DNA of 32,971 bases from Candidatus Izemoplasmatales bacterium. Its GTDB lineage: Bacteria > Bacillota_I > Bacilli_A > Izemoplasmatales > Hujiaoplasmataceae. Location: positions 1-32,971 of the forward strand of contig JAQVFZ010000005.1 of NCBI GenBank assembly GCA_028697025.1, in the 5' to 3' direction. The notes beneath the pieces were generated by a model. That model was given only the letters and a program-made list of their open reading frames with translations. It was not told the origin of the DNA and made no database searches. Both the position numbers and the translations under genes were made by a program. This document shows, piece by piece, positions 17,096 to 23,455 of the stretch. Position 1 is the first letter of the stretch. Each line of letters begins with the position of its first letter.

Positions 17096-18330
17096 GTTCT
17101 TTTCCTTCTTTCCAAATCTTTCGGCTCCAGAGAAATCTTCTTTCCTGCCAGCAAACCACTTACACCATTCGCATCTTCATAAGGTTCTTTATTGACATAA
17201 TTATTTGGTTCGGAATATGTTGAAATCACGCCTTCGTAATTTCTAAGCACTATTTTTCCAGGCGCTTGTGATATTACGTAATTTGGCATGACCGGTATTT
17301 TACCGCCGCCTCCAGGGGCATCAACAACAAAAGTCGGCACACAATACCCAGATGTGTGTCCTCTCAGTCCCTCGATAATTTCTATACCTTTCGATACCGG
17401 TGTACGGAAATGTTCAATACCCAAAGAAAGATCGCATTGGTAGATATAATAAGGTCTGACCCTTATATATGCCAATCTTTGAACCAATTTTTTCATGATT
17501 TCAACTGAATCATTTATTCCTCTTAATAATACAGATTGATTACCTAAAGGCACGCCCGCATCAGCTAATTTCTCCATAGCGGCTTTAGATTCGATTGTAA
17601 TTTCATCATAATGATTAAAATGCGTGTTAAGCCAGATTGGATGATATTTTTTTAACATATTTACAAAATCATCCGTTATTCTTTGTGGCATAACTACCGG
17701 CGTTCTAGTTCCTAATCGAATTACTTCCACATGGTCTATTTCTCTTAATCTCTTGATTATTCCTTCGAGAATTTCATCGCTGACCAACAGCGCATCCCCA
17801 CCCGATAGCAAAACATCTCTAATTTCAGGGTGTTTGCTGATATAATCAATAGCTAAGTCTATTCTATCTTGAGGCATTTTTTGATCTTTTTGACCCGCAA
17901 ACCTTCTTCTAGTACAGTGACGACAATACATGGAACACATATCCGTGATCAAGAATAAAACTCTATCAGGATAACGATGCGTCAATCCAGGAACCGGTGA
18001 ATCAGTATCTTCAGCTAAAGGATCAAGCATATCATTTTCACCGATATTCATCTCATAAATGCTTGGAATTGCTTGTTTTCTAATCGGGCAATCAATATTA
18101 TCTGGGTCGATTAAACAAAGGTAATATGGGGTTATGGCCATTCTAAATTTGGAAAGAACGCTAAAAATATCATTTTTTTCTTTTTGAGACAAAGGAATAT
18201 ACTTTTCCAAGTCTTCAACAGTTTTTATTCTGTTTCTTACTTGCCAGCGCCAATCGGACCAATCGGTGTCATTTACTTCAGGGAAATACTTGGCCTTTCT
18301 TTCCAAATAGCTGTCGTTAGTGATTTTCAT
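17083..18330 (-). CDS. kamA: L-lysine 2,3-aminomutase
   Basis: This 415-aa radical SAM/PLP enzyme converts L-lysine to L-beta-lysine, the first step of lysine fermentation. The cluster cysteines are Cys132, Cys136 and Cys139 (CSMYCRHC). The substrate-binding Asp300 and Asp337 and PLP Lys344 (PGGGGKIP) are all exactly 7 beyond the Clostridium subterminale numbering as I recall it. Differences: position 275, expected to be a zinc-ligand Cys, is Ser, and the last 85 residues contain no cysteine, so the structural zinc site of the clostridial enzyme is missing. The ATG overlaps the kdd stop (TAATG). Confidence 0.96.
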   Translation of the reverse strand: MKITNDSYLERKAKYFPEVNDTDWSDWRWQVRNRIKTVEDLEKYIPLSQKEKNDIFSVLSKFRMAITPYYLCLIDPDNIDCPIRKQAIPSIYEMNIGENDMLDPLAEDTDSPVPGLTHRYPDRVLFLITDMCSMYCRHCTRRRFAGQKDQKMPQDRIDLAIDYISKHPEIRDVLLSGGDALLVSDEILEGIIKRLREIDHVEVIRLGTRTPVVMPQRITDDFVNMLKKYHPIWLNTHFNHYDEITIESKAAMEKLADAGVPLGNQSVLLRGINDSVEIMKKLVQRLAYIRVRPYYIYQCDLSLGIEHFRTPVSKGIEIIEGLRGHTSGYCVPTFVVDAPGGGGKIPVMPNYVISQAPGKIVLRNYEGVISTYSEPNNYVNKEPYEDANGVSGLLAGKKISLEPKDLERRKRTSKE

Positions 18331-19367
18331 TATTTACCACTTCCAAATCTTTCTTGGAAAATTTCATATAATTCTTTGGATTCTCTTAGTAAGTTCAATG
18401 TAAATTCTGCATGATCTTTGGTATAACCATTACCAATAATCATTAAAGCTTCGGAAGCTATTCCCTCAGCTCCTAAAGCGGCTTTGGTAAAAGAGGTAGC
18501 CATTGAGAAGAAGTAAATGGTTCCTTTACTTTTTGTTGGTAAAATGGATGTCATTTCTGTGTTTGGAACATTAACCACATTTATTGTCACATCCGCCATA
18601 TCAGGCGCAACTTCCTGCACTTTGTGATAAATATCCATTGGTTTGGTGGCGTCACCAACGATAATGTGATCGCAAGCACCTAGTTTTTCCAAATCATGTC
18701 GGCTTCTATCAGAGTGAATTATCGCAATAACCTTACCGTTTTTACCAGCACTTTTTTTAGCTTGGTAGGCACATAGTAAGCCTGATTTTCCACCTGCTCC
18801 TAAAATCAAGACTGTATCGTTTTTCTTGACCAATTTTTCAACTTGAGCTGCAGCGCCCGCTACATCAAGAGCACTTAAAACTATATCCGCTGGTAAATCA
18901 TTAGGAATTTGTGCATAGATGCCAGTTTCAAATAAAATGGCTTGACCAATGATGTTTACTTGGTCCTTAGTCAAATCGATACTTAATATCTTTTCTATCT
19001 TTAGAGGTGTCAATGACAATGAAACTAAAGAGGTAATCTTGTCTCCCGGCTTGACTTTTACTTTTAGATTTTTTCCGACTTCTTTTATTCTACCCAAAAA
19101 CATTCCGCCACTTCCAGTAACTGGATTTTGCATCTTACCCTTATTGTTTACGATGTTTTCAATCATTTCTTTCATCTTGTCGGTATCAGAATTGCATACA
19201 CTTTTTATTTGTGTGAAAGAAGCTGAATCGATATTAAGAGTATCTACATCTACCAATATTTCATTGTCTTGGCAAATCATTTCATTGTTAATTTTTTCTG
19301 CAGTTTGTGGTAAGGATCCTACCGGCGAAATTACTCTGTGTGTACCATATTTACATAAGTTATTCAT
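18330..19367 (-). CDS. kdd: L-erythro-3,5-diaminohexanoate dehydrogenase
   Basis: This 345-aa NAD-dependent enzyme oxidatively deaminates 3,5-diaminohexanoate, the KamDE product, to 5-amino-3-oxohexanoate. The N-terminus (KYGTHRVISPVGSLPQTAEKI) and MQNPVTGSGGMFLGRI are typical of Kdd. The Rossmann loop is VLILGAGGKSG near residue 187, inside a medium-chain-dehydrogenase-like fold. VNVPNTEMTSIL and YFFSMATSFTKAALGAEG are further family segments. The ribosome site GGGAGA precedes the ATG, one base after the kce stop. Confidence 0.95.
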   Translation of the reverse strand: MNNLCKYGTHRVISPVGSLPQTAEKINNEMICQDNEILVDVDTLNIDSASFTQIKSVCNSDTDKMKEMIENIVNNKGKMQNPVTGSGGMFLGRIKEVGKNLKVKVKPGDKITSLVSLSLTPLKIEKILSIDLTKDQVNIIGQAILFETGIYAQIPNDLPADIVLSALDVAGAAAQVEKLVKKNDTVLILGAGGKSGLLCAYQAKKSAGKNGKVIAIIHSDRSRHDLEKLGACDHIIVGDATKPMDIYHKVQEVAPDMADVTINVVNVPNTEMTSILPTKSKGTIYFFSMATSFTKAALGAEGIASEALMIIGNGYTKDHAEFTLNLLRESKELYEIFQERFGSGK

Positions 19368-19368
19368 T

Positions 19369-20196
19369 TTATTTTTCTCCCATTTTCAACATTTGTCTAG
19401 TTTCTTTTGGTGTAGCTATCTCACGATTATATTTTTTTGCCATTGCTACAATTTTTTCTACAAGTTCTCTATTTGATTTTGCCAGAACACCTTTTTCAAT
19501 GTAAATATTGTCTTCAAGTCCAACCCTGACATGACCTCCATGCTTGATTGAGTGTTCTGCTAATGAAAATTCATATCTACCAATTCCGGCAACACTGTAT
19601 GTCGCTCCTGCAGGTAAACTTTCTTTTAAAAAGATGAAATCTCTTTCCTCTCCCGTCATTCCTCCGTTTACACCTAAAACAAAGCTATAATGAAGATGAC
19701 CTTTAATAATACCTTTTTTTATTAATCTCAACGTAGTATCAATATGCCCTTTTTCAAAACATTCCATTTCATACATGACACCTAGTTCATTCATTTTATT
19801 GGCAAAATAAATGATATCATTTTCCGTGTTTATGAAAATCTCGTCACCACCAAAATTCAAAGTGCCACAATCAAGCGTCGCCATCTCAGGCTTAATGTTC
19901 AAGACGTCAGATCTCTCTTCTCTGCTCATTCCAACCGCACCGCCGGTAGAGACTTGAACTATCAACTCCGGGCATTTGTCTTTGATGGCTTCTACTATTT
20001 CTCGGTACCTATCTTTATTTTGTGTTGGTTTTCCATCATCATATCTGGCATGCAAATGGATAATCGAAGCTCCAGCCAAATAAGCTTGATAAGCCGCTTC
20101 GACCATTTCTTCAATAGTATAAGGAACAGCAGGGTTATGTTCTTTTGTGACTTCTGCGCCAGAAATTGCGCATGTAATAATCAATTTATCCATCAT
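19369..20196 (-). CDS. kce: 3-keto-5-aminohexanoate cleavage enzyme
   Basis: This 275-aa zinc enzyme of the BKACE family condenses 5-amino-3-oxohexanoate with acetyl-CoA to give 3-aminobutyryl-CoA and acetoacetate. Zinc ligands are visible as His47 and His49 in IIHLHAR and the Glu of VGLEDN. The N-terminus ([24 protein letters not shown]) and [13 protein letters not shown] are characteristic. The frame extends 8 codons further upstream, but the ATG at 20194-20196 has AAGGGG 10 bases ahead and fits the family length (about 276 aa). It overlaps kal by 11 bases. Confidence 0.95.
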   Translation of the reverse strand: MMDKLIITCAISGAEVTKEHNPAVPYTIEEMVEAAYQAYLAGASIIHLHARYDDGKPTQNKDRYREIVEAIKDKCPELIVQVSTGGAVGMSREERSDVLNIKPEMATLDCGTLNFGGDEIFINTENDIIYFANKMNELGVMYEMECFEKGHIDTTLRLIKKGIIKGHLHYSFVLGVNGGMTGEERDFIFLKESLPAGATYSVAGIGRYEFSLAEHSIKHGGHVRVGLEDNIYIEKGVLAKSNRELVEKIVAMAKKYNREIATPKETRQMLKMGEK

Positions 20197-20572
20197 GTCT
20201 TTGCAACCCCTTAGGAACAATGCATGTGCCTATAGCTTTTGTAGTCAAAAGCCGATCTTTTAAAACGTCGCAAGCACTAGGAGCAATATCCGGTCTTGCA
20301 GATATTATTTTATAACAGAAAAATTCCATTTTTCTCGAAGTATTCCCAGCTTCAACAATTTCAGCTTCTATTTCCAAAAAATCCCCTGCATAAACTGGAG
20401 CTAAAAAATCTATTGATTCGTAAGCTCTAAAGAGCCCCTCATCTCCGTCCATTCTAATTAAAAGTTCAGTTGCGGCATCACCGAATAAACCTAAAATTCT
20501 TGCGCCGTCAACTAAGTTTCCTCCATAATGAGCATCATGGTTGGACATTCTAAGTTTTAATGTCGTTTTCAT
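20186..20572 (-). CDS. kal: 3-aminobutyryl-CoA ammonia-lyase
   Basis: This 128-aa hotdog-fold enzyme releases ammonia from L-3-aminobutyryl-CoA to form crotonyl-CoA. The sequence [33 protein letters not shown] is the typical Kal N-terminal half, followed by the [16 protein letters not shown] strand. The ribosome site AAGGAG lies 7 bases before the ATG, which shares a base with the stop of the preceding CoA-transferase gene (TAATG). Confidence 0.93.
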   Translation of the reverse strand: MKTTLKLRMSNHDAHYGGNLVDGARILGLFGDAATELLIRMDGDEGLFRAYESIDFLAPVYAGDFLEIEAEIVEAGNTSRKMEFFCYKIISARPDIAPSACDVLKDRLLTTKAIGTCIVPKGLQRHDG

Positions 20573-21216
20573 TAATTTACTCCTTTCATTTTTTGAACAT
20601 CATTTATAATCAAATCAGCTTCAGTCGCTTTTATTACATCTTCTATAGAATAATCAGGGTGAACTTCCAACAAATGGAGACCATCTTTCTCCACTTTCAT
20701 CACTGCCATCTCAGTAACTATTAGATTTGCCTGATTCGCTGCGGTAAGAGGTAAGCTACACTTCTTTAAAACTTTGGATTGACCATTATTTGTGTGTTTT
20801 AATGCAATTATGACTTTTTTAGCTCCTGTAACCAAATCCATAGCTCCGCCCATACCAGGAACCTTTTTACCCGGAATAATCCACGAAGCAATTGAACCCT
20901 CTTGATCAACTTCCAATGCGCCAAGGACGGTAACGTCAATGTGTCCACCTCGAATAAAGGTAAAGGATGTAACGGTATCGATAAAAGCTCCACCCTTTTT
21001 TATAGTCGCTTTAACTCCTCCCGCATTAACAATATTGGTTTCTTCTTCAGTCAAAGGTCCAAGCCCTATAATTCCGTTTTCCGCTTGAAAAGTTACGTGT
21101 TTGCCTTCAGGCACGTAATCAGCTACCATAGTTGGAATACCGATGCCCAGATTAACCAAATCACCATCGCATAATTCTAATGCTATTCTTGAAGCTATTA
21201 TTTCTTTTTCGTTCAT
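20572..21216 (-). CDS. atoA: CoA-transferase subunit B (butyryl-CoA:acetoacetate type)
   Basis: The product is 214 aa with the catalytic Glu46 in [11 protein letters not shown], which forms the glutamyl-CoA thioester, and [15 protein letters not shown] upstream. [19 protein letters not shown] and [18 protein letters not shown] are typical of the beta subunit of 3-oxoacid CoA-transferases. In this operon it most likely moves CoA from butyryl-CoA to the acetoacetate released by Kce. The ATG at 21214-21216, with GGAGG 9 bases upstream, is preferred over an upstream start that lacks a ribosome site. Confidence 0.9.
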   Translation of the reverse strand: MNEKEIIASRIALELCDGDLVNLGIGIPTMVADYVPEGKHVTFQAENGIIGLGPLTEEETNIVNAGGVKATIKKGGAFIDTVTSFTFIRGGHIDVTVLGALEVDQEGSIASWIIPGKKVPGMGGAMDLVTGAKKVIIALKHTNNGQSKVLKKCSLPLTAANQANLIVTEMAVMKVEKDGLHLLEVHPDYSIEDVIKATEADLIINDVQKMKGVN

Positions 21217-21220
21217 AAGA

Positions 21221-21862
21221 TTAATCCTCCAATATGTAATCAACGAATGGGAAAGGGGTTATGACATCTTCAGGGTCAATTTCACTGACTCTTTTTACCG
21301 CCTCGACAACAACAATTTCCGCAGCCGTAGCCATTACAGGGTTAAAATTTCTCATAGTTTGTGAATACTTTAGGTTGCCATTGTCATCAGCCATAGCACC
21401 ACCAATTAAAGCCATATCAGCTCCAAGCGGTTCTTCCAATAAATATTTCTGTCCTTTGACTTCTAAAATTTGTTTTCCATTTTCGACAATGGTTTGTAAA
21501 CCGGTAGGAGTAAGTATACCACCTAAACCAGCTCCAAAAGCCCTGATTCTCTCTGCTAAAGTCCCTTGCGGAACAAGTTCCACTTCAATTTTGGATTCCT
21601 GCATTAATTTGCCGACATAAGGATTGGTACCGATATGGGAAGCGATTAGTTTTTTTACTTGATTGTTAACTATTAATCTTCCGACCCCTTTATCTTCAAA
21701 ACCCCCATCGTTACAGATAATTGTCAAATCCTTAACTTTGGATTCAATAACTAAGTCGATTAGTTTTTCCGGTGTTCCGTTAGTCAAAAATCCACCTACA
21801 GAAATAGTCATCTCATCTTTGAGCAGATTGATAAATTCATTCTTTTTTATAAATTTCTTCAT
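21221..21862 (-). CDS. atoD: CoA-transferase subunit A (butyryl-CoA:acetoacetate type)
   Basis: This 213-aa alpha subunit partners with the adjacent B subunit. Typical segments are MTISVGGFLTNGTPEKLIDLV (glycine-rich CoA-site loop), CNDGGFEDKGVGRLI, ELVPQGTLAERIRAFGAGLGGILTPTG and ADMALIGGAMADDNGN. AAGGTG lies 7 bases before the ATG. The ribosome site of the B subunit overlaps its stop codon, so the two are translated in balance. Confidence 0.9.
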   Translation of the reverse strand: MKKFIKKNEFINLLKDEMTISVGGFLTNGTPEKLIDLVIESKVKDLTIICNDGGFEDKGVGRLIVNNQVKKLIASHIGTNPYVGKLMQESKIEVELVPQGTLAERIRAFGAGLGGILTPTGLQTIVENGKQILEVKGQKYLLEEPLGADMALIGGAMADDNGNLKYSQTMRNFNPVMATAAEIVVVEAVKRVSEIDPEDVITPFPFVDYILED

Positions 21863-21865
21863 ATT

Positions 21866-22288
21866 TTACACCTTCCTCGGCGGCATGATTTCTGCTTCGC
21901 CAATGATGACGACGTCATTATTTTGGTTTTTAGCCACGCAATCAAAAACCACGCGATTTCTGTCAGTCATCAATTCTTTTACGATAACCGTTGCGGTTAT
22001 CTCATCGCCAAAATAAACAGGTTTAGTGAATTTTAAAGACTGTTTTGTATAGATGCTACCTAATCCCGGCAACTGAACTCCGAATAGTGAACTAAACAGC
22101 GAACCAACCAACATTCCGTGAACAATTTGTTTTTTAAATATTGTTTTTTCTGCATAAGCTTTATCCACATGCGCCGGATTAAAATCGGTTGAAATTCTGG
22201 CAAAATCCAAAACATCCGTCTCATTAAAACATTTCTTTGTTTCGGCTTTGTCTCCAACTTTGATCTCTTCGATAGTAAAACTTTTCAT
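21866..22288 (-). CDS. MaoC-like (R)-specific enoyl-CoA hydratase
   Basis: This 140-aa hotdog-fold hydratase has the catalytic motif STDFNPAHVD (Asp and His separated by four residues) and IVHGMLVGSLFSSLFGVQLPG, as in PhaJ-type (R)-hydratases. It would add water to crotonyl-CoA, giving (R)-3-hydroxybutyryl-CoA, or run the reverse. It is first in the operon, right after the lysine riboswitch, with a strong AAAGGAGGAG ribosome site. A MaoC hydratase is not a required step of lysine fermentation as usually described. No polyhydroxyalkanoate synthase is in the window. Its exact role is inferred, but the family is clear. Confidence 0.85.
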   Translation of the reverse strand: MKSFTIEEIKVGDKAETKKCFNETDVLDFARISTDFNPAHVDKAYAEKTIFKKQIVHGMLVGSLFSSLFGVQLPGLGSIYTKQSLKFTKPVYFGDEITATVIVKELMTDRNRVVFDCVAKNQNNDVVIIGEAEIMPPRKV

Positions 22289-22308
22289 TTTTTTTCTCCT
22301 CCTTTTAT

Positions 22309-22349
22309 AAAAATAAAAGAGCCATTATATTATAAAATATAACAGCTCT
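22309..22349 (-). terminator. conditional terminator of the lysine operon (riboswitch expression platform)
   Basis: In the transcript, arm AGAGCUGUUAUAUU (22349-22336), a UUAU loop and arm AAUAUAAUGGCUCU (22331-22318) form a 14-bp stem with two G-U pairs, followed by UUUAUUUUU. It ends before the ribosome site of the first gene. Bases 22345-22342 of the first arm are also the 3' strand of aptamer helix P1. Confidence 0.85.
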
Positions 22350-22502
22350 CCATTAGTTCAAATGGCAGTATTCAAACTGTCTGTCTAAATACCAAGACTT
22401 TGACTTATAGACTAATCAAATCTTTCGGCGAAACATTCCTTCTTAAACCTGTATCCGTCCAAAATAAAAATGAGATTTAATACCAATATTTCGCGCCTCT
22501 GT
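22342..22502 (-). promoter_or_regulatory. lysine riboswitch (L-box aptamer), predicted ON switch
   Basis: The 161-base leader fits the lysine aptamer. P1 is ACAG (22502-22499) with CUGU (22345-22342). The conserved AGGCGCG follows (22498-22492) and pairs with the CGCC of UCGCCGAAAG, the universal GCCGAAR block. P3 is AGAUUUGA with UCAAAGUCU. P4 is GUAUU with AAUAC. ACUGCCA stands for the usual RCUGYCA. P5 is CCAUU with AAUGG, followed by GGAGAGC, identical to the Thermotoga maritima sequence as I recall it. P1 is short and shares its 3' strand with the terminator, so the lysine-bound form should allow transcription. It precedes a complete lysine-degradation operon. Confidence 0.9.
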
Positions 22503-22522
22503 GTGTATTCAATTACATAGTA

Positions 22523-22551
22523 ATTATACTGAATAATGTAAGCGTTGTCAA
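22523..22551 (-). promoter_or_regulatory. promoter of the lysine fermentation operon
   Basis: On the reverse strand TTGACA (22546-22551), 17 bases and TATAAT (22523-22528) form a perfect consensus promoter. Transcription would start near 22516, about 14 bases before aptamer helix P1. Confidence 0.93.
22537..22550. promoter_or_regulatory. cre-like site (CcpA operator) overlapping the lysine promoter
   Basis: TGTAAGCGTTGTCA matches 13 of 14 cre consensus positions. It covers most of the -35 box and the adjacent spacer, so a bound CcpA dimer would exclude RNA polymerase. It shares TGTAAGCGTT with the site at 13202. Confidence 0.55.
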
Positions 22552-22617
22552 CACCGTAAATATAGAATTTGATTGAACATTTATTACTTGTTTTTCCCCA
22601 TAAAACAAAATATATGA

Positions 22618-22623
22618 TATAAT
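22618..22623 (+). promoter_or_regulatory. -10 element for the short-chain dehydrogenase gene
   Basis: A perfect TATAAT lies 25 bases before the start codon. No good -35 box is found at 16-18 bases. This promoter is divergent from the lysine promoter, about 70 bases away. Confidence 0.5.
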
Positions 22624-22648
22624 TTTAGTTGTAATAATGGAGGTTGAC

Positions 22649-23395
22649 ATGTTAGCTGTAATTACGGGAGCTTCATCCGGTATTGGAAGAGAACTTGCAC
22701 TGAGATTAGCGGAAAGAAAATACGATTTAATCTTAATAGCGAGAAGAACGGAAAGATTGCTGGAAATTAGTAATTTATTAAAAAACATTGATATAAAAGT
22801 TGAAATTTTGCCCATGGATTTAACCGATTTAGACGAGTGCAAGAATGTGCTAAATACTTTCAAAAACAGAAAAATCGATTTGTTCGTTAACAATGCTGGA
22901 TTCGGTCTTTATGGTGCATCACTTGACAATGACACTGACAAAGAGTTTCAAATGCTGGATTTGAACATTAAAACTGTTCATTATCTCACAAAGGAAATAT
23001 CAAAAATAATGAGTCGTGGTACAATTATAAATATAAGTTCGATGGCAGCGTTTTTGCCAACTCCTCTTCTCGCCAGTTATGCGGCAAGTAAATCATATGT
23101 TTACAATTATTCAATGGCATTGGCATATGAACTGAAACAGAATAAAGTGCCAATAAACATAATGACTGTTTGCCCTGGTCCAGTTAAAACCGAGTTTAAC
23201 GAAGTGGCCAATGCTAGCCCAAAAATGAAAGGTTTATCTGTCGAAAAGTGTGTTGATAGCATCTTAAAAGGGTTGGATAAAAACAAAACTCTTGTAATCC
23301 CAAGCTTCAAGATGAAAATGTTGCGATTTATGTTAAGATTCAGCCCAACAAAACTTTTACTAAAAGTTTCTTACAAAATTCAAAGTAAGAGATGA
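22649..23395 (+). CDS. short-chain dehydrogenase/reductase
   Basis: The product is 248 aa with the classical SDR fold: cofactor loop TGASSGIGRELA near residues 7-18, an Arg pair after the second strand (IARRTERL) favouring NADP(H), NNAGFG, the catalytic Ser in INISSMAAF, Tyr-x-x-x-Lys in YAASKSYV, and PGPVKTEF. The C-terminal basic, hydrophobic stretch (KMKMLRFMLRFSPTKLLLK) suggests membrane association, as in DltE/YqjQ-like members. The frame also has an ATG 12 bases upstream, but that overlaps the GGAGG that serves the ATG at 22649. The substrate is unknown. It stands between the lysine operon and mfd. Confidence 0.88.
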   Translation: MLAVITGASSGIGRELALRLAERKYDLILIARRTERLLEISNLLKNIDIKVEILPMDLTDLDECKNVLNTFKNRKIDLFVNNAGFGLYGASLDNDTDKEFQMLDLNIKTVHYLTKEISKIMSRGTIINISSMAAFLPTPLLASYAASKSYVYNYSMALAYELKQNKVPINIMTVCPGPVKTEFNEVANASPKMKGLSVEKCVDSILKGLDKNKTLVIPSFKMKMLRFMLRFSPTKLLLKVSYKIQSKR

Positions 23396-23416
23396 ATCCC
23401 ACCTTACATACACCCC

Positions 23417-23437
23417 TAGCGAGTTTAAAACTCGCTA
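23417..23437. repeat. inverted repeat between the SDR gene and mfd
   Basis: TAGCGAGT (23417-23424) and ACTCGCTA (23430-23437) flank 5 bases. No T-run follows on the plus strand, so it is not a standard terminator. It may be an mRNA-processing or attenuating hairpin just before the mfd ribosome site. Confidence 0.45.
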
Positions 23438-23455
23438 AAAGCACGTGGAGGTTAT

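Noticed and set aside
20808-21174. Open frames on both strands within the CoA-transferase genes
   Set aside because: Shadows of the atoA coding sequence, with no ribosome sites or recognisable protein features.
22160-22175. Perfect DnaA-box-like TTATCCACA
   Set aside because: A single copy inside the MaoC coding sequence with no cluster or unwinding element; chance occurrence.
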